DNA of 64,000 nt from Paracoccaceae bacterium (GCA_002709405.1 PAQV01000005.1:1-64000); one strand, 5' to 3'. Positions 32,361 through 41,518 are shown, numbered from the stretch's first letter. The notes: generated from the letters alone by a model not told the origin. Made by a program: numbers and translations.

Positions 32361-34841
32361 ATGACACAGAACGCCGCCTCCCCGCTTCATCTGCCCATAA
32401 CCGGGATCACCTGCGCCGGATGTGCGCGCCGTGTTGAAACGGCGCTGGCCGAGGTGCCCGGGGTGCAATCGGCCCATGTCAACGTCGCGACGCACCGCGC
32501 AACCGTCAGCCCGGGGGACCTCAGCCTGCCCACCCTGGTCGAGGCCCTCGACCGCGCGGGCTACCCTTTGGCCCAGGCCGAAGTCACGCTCGACCTCGAC
32601 GGCATGAGCTGCGCGGGATGCGCACGCCGGGCCCAAACCGCCCTGGCAGAGGCGCCCGGCGTCATTGCGGCCGAGGTCAACTTTGCCACCCGCGCCGCCC
32701 GCGTGCGCTACCTGGATGGCGAGACCACGCCCGAGGCCCTGGGCGCGGCGTCGGCCAAGGCCGGCTATCCCGGAACCGTTCATGCCGAGGACACCGGCCA
32801 GCGCGCCGCCGACGAGGCCGAAACCGCCCGCCGGTCCATGCTGCTGGCCCTGGCCCTGACCCTGCCGGTCTTCCTGCTGGAAATGACCGGCCATGTGATT
32901 CCCGCCTTCCATCACTGGATTGCCGCGACCATCGGCACCACCACGTCCTGGACCATCCAGGCGGTGCTGGCCACCTTGGTCCTGGCCGGGCCGGGGCGCG
33001 ATTTCTTCCGCCAGGGCCTGCCGCGCCTGCTCAAGGGCGAACCGGACATGAACTCGCTGGTGGCCCTTGGCTCTGGCGCGGCGTGGATCTTTTCCATGGT
33101 CGCCCTGCTTGCGCCCGCCGTGCTGCCGGACGGCACCCGCGCCGTCTTCTTCGAGGCCGCCGCCGTCATCGTCACGCTCATCCTCACCGGCCGTTGGCTG
33201 GAAACCCGGGCCAGGGGGCGCACCGGCGCGGCCATCCGCAAGCTGATCGCCCTGCGGCCGGACACCGCCCTGGTCGACACCCCCGACGGCCCCGAGGATC
33301 GCCCGGTGGACCGCCTGCAGGTGGGCGACACGCTGATCGTGCCCCCGGGCCGCAGCCTGGCCGCGGATGGAGAGGTCATTTCCGGCGAAAGCTATATCGA
33401 CGAATCGATGATCTCGGGCGAGCCAGTGCCGGTTCTGCGCGGCCCCGGCGCTGGGGTCGTGGGCGGCACGGTCAACGGGTCGGGCACCCTGCGCGTGCGG
33501 GTCACCCAGGTCGGGGCCGACAGCGTGCTGTCGCGCATCGTCGCCATGGTCGAAGAGGCCCAGGGCGCGCGCCTGCCGATCCAGGCCCTGGCCGATACGG
33601 TGGTGCGGTACTTTGTGCCCGCCGTCCTGGCCGTGGCCGTGGTCACGTGCCTCACCTGGCTGTCCTTCGGCCCGTCTCCGGCCCTGTCCCACGCGCTGGT
33701 TGCCGCGATTTCCGTCCTGATCATCGCCTGCCCCTGTGCCATGGGCCTGGCCACGCCGACCTCGATCATGGTGGGCACGGGCCGGGCGGCCGAACTTGGC
33801 GTGCTGTTCCGCAAGGGCGCCGCGCTGGAAACGCTGGCCGGGGTCCGGGCCGTGGCCTTCGACAAGACCGGTACGCTCACCGAGGGGCGTCCGACCCTGA
33901 CGGCCCTGTCGGCCATCGACGGCTGGACCGAGGACCGGGCCCTGGGCCTGGCCGCCGCGGTCGAGAGCAGCTCCGACCACCCGCTGGCCCGGGCCATCCT
34001 GACCGCCGCCGAAACGCGCGGGCTGACCCTTCCGCAAGCGCAGGACGAACAGGCCCTGCCGGGCTATGGCCTGTCGGCCACAATCGAAGGTCAGCGCATC
34101 CTGCTGGGCGCGCCGCGCCTGATGCAGCGCGAGGGCATTGCGTTGCCCTTTGATCCCGACCCGGACGTCACGCCGGTCTGGCTGGCGGTCGATGGGCAGG
34201 CGGTGGCGCACCTGGGTGTCACCGACCCGGTCAAGCCGGACGCCGCCGCCGCCATAGCCGCCCTGCGGCAGGCCGGGGTGCAGGTTGCCATGATCACCGG
34301 CGATGCCAGCGCGCCCGCTAGGGCGATTGCCGAAAAGCTGGGCATCTCTCATGTCGAGGCCGAGGTCCTGCCCGATGGCAAGCGCGACGCGGTGCGCCGG
34401 TTGCAGGCGCAACTGGGGCGCGTGGCCTTTGTCGGCGACGGCATCAATGACGCGCCAGCCCTGGCCGAGGCCGACGTGGGCCTGGCCATGGGCACCGGCA
34501 CCGACATCGCGGTCGAGGCGGCCGACGTGGTGATGGTCTCGGGGGCCGTGGCCGGGGCGGTCAACGCCCATCACATGGCCCGGCGGACCCTGGCGAACAT
34601 CCGTCAGAACCTGTTCTGGGCCTTCGCCTACAACACCGCGTTGATCCCGGTGGCCGCCGGCGTGCTGTACCCGCTGACCGGAACGCTGCTGTCGCCGATG
34701 CTGGCGGCCGGGGCGATGGCCCTGTCCTCGGTCTTCGTGATCACGAACGCGCTGCGCCTGCGCCGGGTGCGACCGGCCCTGGCCGAGCCCACGCCGCGCG
34801 TGCCGGAGGCCCGGACGGCCAAGCGGCCGGTGATGCCATGA
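32361..34841 (+). CDS. copA: Copper-exporting P1B-type ATPase
   Basis: 826 residues. Pumps Cu(I) out of the cytoplasm. Two N-terminal metal-binding domains with CxxC: GITCAGC (Cys18, Cys21) and GMSCAGC (Cys84, Cys87). Membrane Cu site Cys457-Pro-Cys459 in IACPCAMGLATPTS; phosphorylated Asp501 in DKTGTLTEG; TGD block AMITGDASAPA; hinge GDGINDAPAL. Eight transmembrane helices expected. GAGGGG sits directly against the ATG, too close to be a useful ribosome site, consistent with a leaderless message. The stop overlaps the cueR start by 4 bases. Confidence 0.94.
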   Translation: MTQNAASPLHLPITGITCAGCARRVETALAEVPGVQSAHVNVATHRATVSPGDLSLPTLVEALDRAGYPLAQAEVTLDLDGMSCAGCARRAQTALAEAPGVIAAEVNFATRAARVRYLDGETTPEALGAASAKAGYPGTVHAEDTGQRAADEAETARRSMLLALALTLPVFLLEMTGHVIPAFHHWIAATIGTTTSWTIQAVLATLVLAGPGRDFFRQGLPRLLKGEPDMNSLVALGSGAAWIFSMVALLAPAVLPDGTRAVFFEAAAVIVTLILTGRWLETRARGRTGAAIRKLIALRPDTALVDTPDGPEDRPVDRLQVGDTLIVPPGRSLAADGEVISGESYIDESMISGEPVPVLRGPGAGVVGGTVNGSGTLRVRVTQVGADSVLSRIVAMVEEAQGARLPIQALADTVVRYFVPAVLAVAVVTCLTWLSFGPSPALSHALVAAISVLIIACPCAMGLATPTSIMVGTGRAAELGVLFRKGAALETLAGVRAVAFDKTGTLTEGRPTLTALSAIDGWTEDRALGLAAAVESSSDHPLARAILTAAETRGLTLPQAQDEQALPGYGLSATIEGQRILLGAPRLMQREGIALPFDPDPDVTPVWLAVDGQAVAHLGVTDPVKPDAAAAIAALRQAGVQVAMITGDASAPARAIAEKLGISHVEAEVLPDGKRDAVRRLQAQLGRVAFVGDGINDAPALAEADVGLAMGTGTDIAVEAADVVMVSGAVAGAVNAHHMARRTLANIRQNLFWAFAYNTALIPVAAGVLYPLTGTLLSPMLAAGAMALSSVFVITNALRLRRVRPALAEPTPRVPEARTAKRPVMP

Positions 34842-35239
34842 ACATCGGCGCCGCCGCCCGGCGCACGGGCCTGCCCTCCAAGACGATCCGCTATTACGAA
34901 GAGATCGGCCTGATCCGCCCCGCCCGGGATTCCAACGGCTACCGGGACTTTTCCGAAACCGACGTGCACAAGCTGGCGTTCCTCGGCCGGGCCCGGTCCT
35001 TTGACTTCTCGATCGAGGATTGCCGCTCGCTGCTGGCGCTCTATGAGGACAGTTCGCGCGCGTCGGGCGACGTCAAGCGCATTGCCCAGGGGCACCTTGA
35101 CCGCATCGACGCCCGCCTGGCCGAGCTGAACGAGATGCGCCGCACCCTGTCTTCGCTGGTGGACACCTGCGCCGGAGACGGCCGTCCCGACTGCCCGATC
35201 CTGCAGGACCTGGCGGCGGAAGAGACTGATTTGTCTTGA
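34838..35239 (+). CDS. cueR: Cu(I)-responsive MerR-family activator CueR
   Basis: 133 residues. MerR DNA-binding domain MNIGAAARRTGLPSKTIRYYEEIGLIRPARDSNGYR, dimerisation helix, and a C-terminal metal loop with Cys111 and Cys119 (CAGDGRPDC), spacing as in E. coli CueR. Ser76 in RASGDVK is the residue that marks monovalent-metal sensors. It is coupled to copA and would activate the promoter at 32324. Confidence 0.92.
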   Translation: MNIGAAARRTGLPSKTIRYYEEIGLIRPARDSNGYRDFSETDVHKLAFLGRARSFDFSIEDCRSLLALYEDSSRASGDVKRIAQGHLDRIDARLAELNEMRRTLSSLVDTCAGDGRPDCPILQDLAAEETDLS

Positions 35240-35520
35240 TTTTTGCCGCAATGCAGCGTTGATGCTGCGGTGCGGAATGGGGCATATCGTCAGGGTGAAA
35301 AGATATGCGTCCGGTATATTTATGTATACGATACAACGCATTATACACGGGCTTCCCATGCGGTCAAACTCATAGCAGCTATGCGCAGAACCCGGTTGTT
35401 CCAGCAGCCAAAACGCCAATATTCTGCATTGCAGCACAACAGGGCACACCAGCGCCGAACCGGGCGCTTCCGCAACATTCCGGGCCAGACCGCCCGTGAC
35501 CGACCGATAGGACGATGAAG

Positions 35521-35862
35521 ATGAAAACCCTCGCAACCGCTTTTGCCCTGGCCGCCATCGCTGGCGCCGCCTCCGCAGACCAGATCACCCTGACCCAGCC
35601 GATGTCGGGCGCAACCCTGCACGACGGTGGCACCGACATGGCCGTCTACATGACCGAAGTCGATGCCGGCCTGGAAGTCGTGGCCACCTACACGCCCGCC
35701 GAAACCTATGCGCCGATGCGCGTGGCCATGGTGCTGGCCGATGGCGATGACGTCAGCTTTGGCCTGCCCGGCGCACCCGGCGCGCATTACACCTTTGCCC
35801 GCGCCGGCGAAGACGTGACCGTGACCGCAAGCCCGGTCGGGATCCGCTTCGCAAGCAACTGA
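35521..35862 (+). CDS. Small secreted protein of unknown function
   Basis: 113 residues (115 from ATG 35515). Signal peptide MKTLATAFALAAIAGAASA, then a beta-rich mature part: DQITLTQPMSGATLHDGG, DMAVYMTEVDAGLEVVATYTPAE, VAMVLADGDDVSFGLPGAPG, AHYTFARAGEDVTVTASPVGIRF. No Cys or obvious metal-site Met/His cluster, so I do not assign a copper role despite its place after cueR. The 281-base upstream gap is AT-rich near 35300-35345 and likely holds its promoter. AGGA is 8 bases from ATG 35521. Confidence 0.72.
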   Translation: MKTLATAFALAAIAGAASADQITLTQPMSGATLHDGGTDMAVYMTEVDAGLEVVATYTPAETYAPMRVAMVLADGDDVSFGLPGAPGAHYTFARAGEDVTVTASPVGIRFASN

Positions 35863-35873
35863 TATCAAGGTTT

Positions 35874-35953
35874 GGTCCCGGCTCCTCCTCCTCCCGCCTG
35901 GATCAATTTCGACCGCCGCGCCTCCTCCTCCCTGGCGCGGCGGTTTCTTTTTG
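35874..35953 (+). ncRNA. Candidate CcsR-type small RNA (two stem-loops with CCUCCUCCC loops)
   Basis: Two adjacent hairpins. Stem 1: 35874-35882 with 35896-35904 (nine pairs including one G-U and one mismatch), loop TCCTCCTCCTCCC. Stem 2: CCGCCGCGCC (35913-35922) with GGCGCGGCGG (35934-35943), loop TCCTCCTCCCT, followed by TTTCTTTTT, a Rho-independent terminator. Both loops carry an anti-ribosome-site CCUCC core. This matches the described layout of CcsR RNAs of Rhodobacter, which are processed from the 3' end of a small protein gene. Here the host message would be the secreted protein gene at 35521. Confidence 0.7.
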
Positions 35954-35984
35954 TCTGAAGGCCGGTTTGGTCAGAGGGCTTTGG

Positions 35985-36719
35985 TCAGAGGATGAGGGGG
36001 CTGACCCGCGCGGTTCCGTCGAACGCCGCATGATGACGCAGCCAGCCCGTCGCGGATCTTTCCAGCACACACTGGCCTTCCCGGAACGGGTTGGTGCACA
36101 GATCGGCGATGCCCCTGTCCCCATCCCAATGGCCAAAGGCGTATTCGGTGTCGAAATGCGCAGGCAGACCGGCGGGGATGTCGCCGTTTTCCAGTTCTTC
36201 TACCATCGCCCCCGTGGCCTCGGCGTCGAGCCGGCCCAGGCCCATCAGGAACATGTCGTCCGACAGCACCAGCACCCCGGTCAGATCTCCCGAACGCACC
36301 CGATGCGCCGTCAGCGGCGGTGGTGCGCCGGCCAGCCAGCGTTCGCGGTACTCGGCATGGACGCCGTCCTCGATCAGCGCGCCATCCTCGGCGAACCACA
36401 TCTGTCCGGCGTCGATCCCGTCGGGGAGCCCATGCCAGTTGATCTCGCGCGCCCAGGTGCAGATGCTGTCGGCAACGGTGATGGTCCCGGCAAAGCCCTC
36501 GGCCTTCATCAGGCCCAGCAGGGCCCCGGCATCCAGCTCGGCCAGGCAGCGCGCGCCATCGGGCAGGGGCCGGTGGACCGGAATGCGCAGATCGGCATAA
36601 AGCGCCCCCGCCTGGGCCCAGAACACCCGGGTCGAGGCGTCTTCGAACCCCGGCGCGCGGATCCAGTCCCGCCGCCACAGACCTTGCAGGGCGTCCGGCC
36701 CGATCACGTCGCCCGTCAC
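35985..36719 (-). CDS. Conserved protein of unknown function
   Basis: 244 residues, GTG start at 36719 overlapping the stop of the cysteine hydrolase (GTGA). I do not recognise a named family. Visible blocks: LWRRDWIRAPGFEDASTRVFWAQAGALYADLRIP, FAGTITVADSICTWAREINWHG, GQMWFAEDGALIEDGVHAEYRERW and LVLSDDMFLMGLGRLD. Alternating beta strands suggest a barrel-like fold (inference). No signal peptide. Last gene of the polyamine-type importer operon, so it may act on the imported compound or its product. Confidence 0.7.
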   Translation of the reverse strand: MTGDVIGPDALQGLWRRDWIRAPGFEDASTRVFWAQAGALYADLRIPVHRPLPDGARCLAELDAGALLGLMKAEGFAGTITVADSICTWAREINWHGLPDGIDAGQMWFAEDGALIEDGVHAEYRERWLAGAPPPLTAHRVRSGDLTGVLVLSDDMFLMGLGRLDAEATGAMVEELENGDIPAGLPAHFDTEYAFGHWDGDRGIADLCTNPFREGQCVLERSATGWLRHHAAFDGTARVSPLIL

Positions 36720-37339
36720 GCCGCGGTCGAGGTCTTGCCCCAGTCGTGCATGGCCGCGCAGATGTCGTCCGACACCATGACCGCGCCTTCCTGAAGGTAT
36801 TCCATCGCGTTCAAGGACGCCTCGTGCGCCTGCGGAGACGTCCCGCCCACGCAATCGCTGATCACGCGCATGTAGTAATCGTGCTGGTGCCCGTCGGCGA
36901 AGGTATAGTGCACGCAGACATCCGTCATCGCGCCGACCAGGATCAGGGTCTGGGCCTTCAGCCCCTTCAGCAGGATTTCCAGTTCGGTGCCGAAAAAGCA
37001 GGAATAGCGCCGCTTGTGGATGAAGTAATCGGTGGGCCGCATGTCCATTTCCTCGGCCGCGACCGGGGTGCCGGGGTTGCCCTCCAGGCAGTGCACGTCT
37101 TCGGAGCCGTCCAGTTCCCGGCCATAATCGACCATGTCGCGCCGGTGGATTTCCTGGAAGAAGATCACCGGGATGCCGGCATCGTGGGCCGCATCCACGA
37201 CCTTGCGCGCGCGGGCCTGGTTGTCGCGGAACCCGGGCATGGACGGAATGCCGGCATCGGCCCGGTCCAGGAAGGCGCCTTTCTGGATGTCGACGACGAT
37301 CAGCACGGGCTGACCGACAAGGGTGGGCTGTCGGGCCAT
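36716..37339 (-). CDS. Cysteine hydrolase, isochorismatase-like
   Basis: 207 residues. Isochorismatase superfamily (includes nicotinamidase and carbamoyl hydrolases). Catalytic Asp in VLIVVDIQKGAF, Lys in YFIHKRRYSCFFGTEL, nucleophilic Cys in LVGAMTDVCVHYTFADG. It would hydrolyse an amide or ureide. Located after four genes for a polyamine-type ABC importer (20-base gap from the permease), hinting that the importer brings in its substrate. Only distantly similar to the BiuH-like enzymes at 51935 and 55171. Confidence 0.87.
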   Translation of the reverse strand: MARQPTLVGQPVLIVVDIQKGAFLDRADAGIPSMPGFRDNQARARKVVDAAHDAGIPVIFFQEIHRRDMVDYGRELDGSEDVHCLEGNPGTPVAAEEMDMRPTDYFIHKRRYSCFFGTELEILLKGLKAQTLILVGAMTDVCVHYTFADGHQHDYYMRVISDCVGGTSPQAHEASLNAMEYLQEGAVMVSDDICAAMHDWGKTSTAA

Positions 37340-37359
37340 TGGGGTCTCCTTTGGCGGCT

Positions 37360-38157
37360 TTAGCGGCGCGACTGGTCGGCACCCATCAGGCGCGGCAGGT
37401 CCCCCCAGCGGGCGACGGCCGAGAAGACCAGCAGTGAAACGGTGATGAAGGTGATGGCGGCCACGGCCATGGTCGGCGTGTAGCCATTGCGCAGCGAGTT
37501 GAAGATCTGCAGCGTCACCGTCGAATAGTTCGAGGCCGAGACGAAGAACATCACGATGAATTCGTTGAACGACAGCACCAGGGCGAAGAAGAAGCCCGAG
37601 GCGGTGTAGGGCAGGGTCTGCGGCAGGATGATGGTGCGGAAGGTGACCCGCTCGGTCGCGCCCATGGTGGCGGCGGCATCCAGGTGGGCGCGGTCGATGC
37701 TTTGCAGGCCGATGGAAATGGTGACCAGCGGCAGGGCCAGGAACAGGGCGGCATGGCTGATGATCCCGGCCGCCAATGAGCCCAGGCCCCCCAGGAAGGC
37801 CCAGAAGAACCCAAGCCCCACGCCAAAGACGATGGGCGGCAGGGCGAAGGGCATGGATCCCAGGGCGGCCACGGTTTTGGACAGTTTCGATCCCGACGCC
37901 CACAGCCAGTAGGCAATGGGCCAGGCCAGCAGCACGGCCAGGGCGGCCGACCCGAAGGCCACGATGACCGAATGCCACAGGGCGTTCGTCCAGACGCTTT
38001 CGGACACGAAGAATTCCACGAACCGGCCAAAGCTGGGATCGCGCGGAGGAAAGAACATGGTCCGCCCGCCGTTCAGGGCGGCGGCCGACACGACGACGAT
38101 GGGCAAGGACAGGCCCAGTGCGGCAAGGCCCATGAAGACCGGTCCGATCCACTTCAT
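37360..38157 (-). CDS. ABC transporter permease, spermidine/putrescine (PotC) type
   Basis: 265 residues, six hydrophobic helices. The cytoplasmic EAA loop reads IDRAHLDAAATMGATERVTFRTIILPQTLPY, contacting the ATPase. Part of an importer with genes 38154-41278; the ATG overlaps the previous stop by 4 bases. Substrate may be a polyamine or another cationic or amide compound. Confidence 0.88.
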   Translation of the reverse strand: MKWIGPVFMGLAALGLSLPIVVVSAAALNGGRTMFFPPRDPSFGRFVEFFVSESVWTNALWHSVIVAFGSAALAVLLAWPIAYWLWASGSKLSKTVAALGSMPFALPPIVFGVGLGFFWAFLGGLGSLAAGIISHAALFLALPLVTISIGLQSIDRAHLDAAATMGATERVTFRTIILPQTLPYTASGFFFALVLSFNEFIVMFFVSASNYSTVTLQIFNSLRNGYTPTMAVAAITFITVSLLVFSAVARWGDLPRLMGADQSRR

Positions 38158-39125
38158 GCCTTGGCTCCCGCGGCGGATGTCAGCTTTTGGCCGAAGAACA
38201 GGAACAGCGCGGCGGTCAGCAGCAGGATCACGGCCTGGGCGGCTCCGAACGGGGCGTTCAGGTTGGCCCCGCGCACGGCCTCGTAGATGGCGATGGCCGT
38301 GGTGTGCTTGGCCGGTTCGGCAAAGACGGTGACCGACACGTAGGCCCCCAGCAGGAAGACGAAGAGCAGCAGGGTCGACCCGATCAGGGGCATCCGCACC
38401 GAGGGCAGCACCACCGTCCGCGCCACCGTCCAGGGGCCGGCGCCCATGGTCCGGGCGGCCTCGGACAGCGACGGATCAAGGCGCGACAGGGCGGGGTACA
38501 GCAGGATCACGGCATAGGGCCAGACCAGGTAGGACATGCACAGCACGGTGGCCAGTTCCGACGTCTTGAACTTGACGTTGCGGGGCGAGGCCAGGCCCCA
38601 TTCGCGCAGGGTGTCGAACCAGCCCACGGCCTTCAGCCAGTCGGTCAGCCCGGTGACCTTGAACAGCTTCGGCAGGCCCGAGTTGTTGGACAGCAGGATG
38701 TCCCAGCCCATGACGATAAAGACCTCGGACAGGGACAGCGAGGCCAGCAGGAACACCAGCCAGCGCGCCTGGGCTGCACGGCTGAGCCGGGTCATCAGGT
38801 AGGTGAAGGGCAGGGCGCTGATCACGGCCAGGACAGAGGCGATGATGGCATAGCGCAACGACCAGTACAGCTGTTGCAGGTAGAGATAGGTGATTTCCTC
38901 GGGATAAAGCGCACCCACGAAGAACCGCTTGTAGTTCTCGAGGGTGAAGGCCCATTCCCAGCCCGCGCCCTGGATCTTGTGGCCGAAGGAAATGGCCAGC
39001 ACCAGGATGAAGGGCACCACGCACAGGAACACGATCACCCCGGTCAGCAGCCAGGGCCAGACCGGTTTCTTCGGGGCCGGTTCGGGCAGGGGGGCCGGGG
39101 CGTCGATATCCAGCGCCGCGGTCAT
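38154..39125 (-). CDS. ABC transporter permease, spermidine/putrescine (PotB) type
   Basis: 323 residues. N-terminal Pro-rich tail (PAPLPEPAPKKPVWPW), then about six membrane helices and an EAA loop LDPSLSEAARTMGAGPWTVARTVVLPSVRMPL. Start overlaps the ATPase stop (39122-39125) and its own stop overlaps the next permease start, so the operon is tightly coupled. Confidence 0.88.
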   Translation of the reverse strand: MTAALDIDAPAPLPEPAPKKPVWPWLLTGVIVFLCVVPFILVLAISFGHKIQGAGWEWAFTLENYKRFFVGALYPEEITYLYLQQLYWSLRYAIIASVLAVISALPFTYLMTRLSRAAQARWLVFLLASLSLSEVFIVMGWDILLSNNSGLPKLFKVTGLTDWLKAVGWFDTLREWGLASPRNVKFKTSELATVLCMSYLVWPYAVILLYPALSRLDPSLSEAARTMGAGPWTVARTVVLPSVRMPLIGSTLLLFVFLLGAYVSVTVFAEPAKHTTAIAIYEAVRGANLNAPFGAAQAVILLLTAALFLFFGQKLTSAAGAKA

Positions 39126-40192
39126 TCGGCGGCCATGGCCGGGGTGTCCCCGGGAAAGACGTGCAGGTGATCGGGGGGCAGGCGCACGGGCACCGTCTGG
39201 CCGACCGAGAAGACCGGGGCCTCTTCGCCCAGGGCGTATTCGACGATCATCCGCCCCAGGGCGGTGTCCAGGTGGATGTCGCGCACAGGCCCCAGGTCGC
39301 GGACAAAGGTCACCGTGGCCGGCAGCACGTTTTCCGGCTGTGCATCGTCCAGCGCCGCCATTTCCGGGCGCACGGCCACGCGTACGGGCCGTCCGGGCGT
39401 GAAGTTCAGGGGTTTCTTGACCGTCAGCAGGGTCTCTCCGACCCGGATGCCCCCGGCCTCGGCTGTGCCGTCGAAGAAGTTCGCCCGGCCGATGAAATCG
39501 GCGACAAAGGCATTGGCGGGCCGGTGGTAGATGTCCTGGGGCGAGCCCGATTGCTCCACCCGCCCGTTTGACATGACCACGATCCGGTCGGCCATGGTCA
39601 TGGCCTCGCGCTGGTCGTGGGTGACGACGATGGTCGTGATGCCCAGCCGTTGCTGCAGCAGGCGCAGTTCCACCTGCATTTCCTCGCGCAGCTTGGCATC
39701 AAGCGCCGACATCGGTTCGTCCAGCAGGAAGACGTCGGGTTCCTGGGCGAGCGCCCGGGCAATGGCCACGCGCTGGCGCTGGCCGCCGGACAATTCCCCG
39801 ATGCGCCGGTCGCCGAAGGTCTTCAGCTGCACCAGGTCCAGCAGGGTGTCGGCCTTGGCCCAGGCCTCGGACTTGGACACGCCGCCGATGGTCAGCGAAT
39901 AGGCCACGTTCTCGCGCACCGACAGATGCGGGAACAGGGCGAAGCTTTGGAACACCATGCCGAACTTGCGCTTGTGCGCGGGCAGCAGGGTAATGTCCTG
40001 GCCCGACAGGAAGATCTGGCCGAAGGACGGGTCTTCGAGCCCGGCGATCATCCGCAGCAGGGTTGTCTTGCCGCAGCCCGAGGGCCCCAGCAGGGCGGTC
40101 AGCTCGCCCTCGGCAAAGGTCAGGTCGACCCGTTCGACAGCGCGCACGCTGCCGAACTCTTTCACGATGTCCTTCAGGACAAGCCCGGCCAT
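39122..40192 (-). CDS. ABC transporter ATP-binding protein, PotA type
   Basis: 356 residues. Walker A GPSGCGKTT, Q-loop FQSFALFPHLSVRENVAYSL, signature LSGGQRQR, Walker B VFLLDEPMSALD, switch VTHDQREAM. C-terminal TOBE domain (residues ~270-345: VRPEMAALDDAQ, VTFVRDLGPVRDIHLDT) as in polyamine/iron importers. Three bases separate it from the binding-protein gene. Confidence 0.92.
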   Translation of the reverse strand: MAGLVLKDIVKEFGSVRAVERVDLTFAEGELTALLGPSGCGKTTLLRMIAGLEDPSFGQIFLSGQDITLLPAHKRKFGMVFQSFALFPHLSVRENVAYSLTIGGVSKSEAWAKADTLLDLVQLKTFGDRRIGELSGGQRQRVAIARALAQEPDVFLLDEPMSALDAKLREEMQVELRLLQQRLGITTIVVTHDQREAMTMADRIVVMSNGRVEQSGSPQDIYHRPANAFVADFIGRANFFDGTAEAGGIRVGETLLTVKKPLNFTPGRPVRVAVRPEMAALDDAQPENVLPATVTFVRDLGPVRDIHLDTALGRMIVEYALGEEAPVFSVGQTVPVRLPPDHLHVFPGDTPAMAAE

Positions 40193-40195
40193 GGA

Positions 40196-41278
40196 TCAGG
40201 CCCCGGCGAGCATCTTGTCCCAGGATTCCTTCATGAAGGTTTCCTTGTCGAGGTACGCCTCGTAGGCGATCTTGATCGCGGGCGTGCCGGACACGAACGA
40301 GAATTCCTCGTCCGTCAGGTCGGTGGCCGATTGCGGCACCAGCGGCGCGGTGCCGATCTTGCGCGACATCAGCGCCTGGGTCGCGGGCATGGAGGCGAAG
40401 TTGATGAACTCGGCCGCCTCGGCGGATTTTTCCGACAGCGACGACAGGCACCACGATCCGTAATCCTGCGGGTTGCCTTCCTCGGGGAAGATCGGCTGGA
40501 TCGGGAAGCCGTCGGCCTTCATCAGGTTGGCCACGTCCAGGTAATACTGGCCGCCGATGACGTCGCCGTTCTTCATCGACTGTTCCATCTGGCTTTCGGC
40601 CGACCACCACAGCGCCACGTTGGGCTTCAGCTCGGCCGCCTTTTCGATCAGGGCCAGGATGCCTTCGTCGGTGTCGAAGGTGGATGCGCCGTCAAAGAAG
40701 GTGGCCGCGATGATGTCCAGCAGGTTCGAATTGTAGTTCTTCGACAGGCCCAGCGAGGCCTCGTAGGTGTCGGTGTCCCAGAACTCGGCCCAGCTGACGG
40801 GCGCGGTCACTTCGTTGGGGTTGATGACCATGGCGGTGAACCAGGCCATGGCGCCCACGCCGATCGGGCCGGTGCCGTCCTCGAAGATGAAATAGCCGTC
40901 CATCGACGAGGTTTCGGGCATGGTCGACATGTCCAGCGGCTTGAGCAGGCCGCCGATGCGGCTGGCCTTGATCATGGTCGCCCGGCCATACAGCGACAGG
41001 TCGGCGGGCACGGTGCCGGCGGCCTGGGCCTGCTGCATGGTCACCAGCCAGTCGGTCGAGTTGGGCTGGGTGACGCTTTCGACCGCGATACCGGTGGCCT
41101 CGGTGAAGGCGGGGTAGACATGTTCCTTGAAGGAGTTCTCGAAGTAGCCGCCGTAAGAGCCGATCTTCAGGCTGCGCTCCTGGGCGATCAGCGGCGTGCC
41201 GATGACGCTGGAGGCGGCGGCGAGGCCGGCGGCGCTGGCGCCGGTCTTCAGAAGGGTACGTCGGTTGATATTGGTCAT
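40196..41278 (-). CDS. ABC importer substrate-binding protein, PotD/PotF-like, Tat-exported
   Basis: 360 residues. Twin-arginine signal NINRRTLLKTGASAAGLAAA, so it is exported folded. Mature part RSLKIGSYGGYFENSFKEHVYPAFTEATGIAVESV begins a type II periplasmic-binding fold (SBP_bac_8-like). Start: ATG 41278 has GGGGA six bases upstream; ATG 41284 would add two residues and has no gap to the site. First gene of a six-gene operon reaching 35985. Ligand unknown. Confidence 0.87.
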   Translation of the reverse strand: MTNINRRTLLKTGASAAGLAAASSVIGTPLIAQERSLKIGSYGGYFENSFKEHVYPAFTEATGIAVESVTQPNSTDWLVTMQQAQAAGTVPADLSLYGRATMIKASRIGGLLKPLDMSTMPETSSMDGYFIFEDGTGPIGVGAMAWFTAMVINPNEVTAPVSWAEFWDTDTYEASLGLSKNYNSNLLDIIAATFFDGASTFDTDEGILALIEKAAELKPNVALWWSAESQMEQSMKNGDVIGGQYYLDVANLMKADGFPIQPIFPEEGNPQDYGSWCLSSLSEKSAEAAEFINFASMPATQALMSRKIGTAPLVPQSATDLTDEEFSFVSGTPAIKIAYEAYLDKETFMKESWDKMLAGA

Positions 41279-41518
41279 GGTCATCCCCGTCTTTGGTTCG
41301 GCTTATGATGCGGTGCCGATGGTTGTCGGGCCAATGGTGGCCGGGCGGCCCCGGTATCCGTCAACGAACGAGGCCCCTTTGCGCATCAAATGTGCGATTG
41401 GGCGTCTATTTTTTAGGCAAGTGCAGCGGGCCGCTCCGGCAATTTGACCGAAACGCGGACGCCGCCGACCGGGCCGGGCCATGGTGTGGCCGGAAAGACC
41501 AGACCAGAGGAGAGGGTC

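Noticed and set aside
32202-34574. 790-codon minus-strand open frame opposite copA
   Set aside because: Fully antisense to a clear copper ATPase; composition is Gly/Gln/His/Arg shadow.
35521-35862. Copper chaperone (PCuAC-type) for the secreted protein after cueR
   Set aside because: No His/Met copper motif or Cys; only its location suggested copper.
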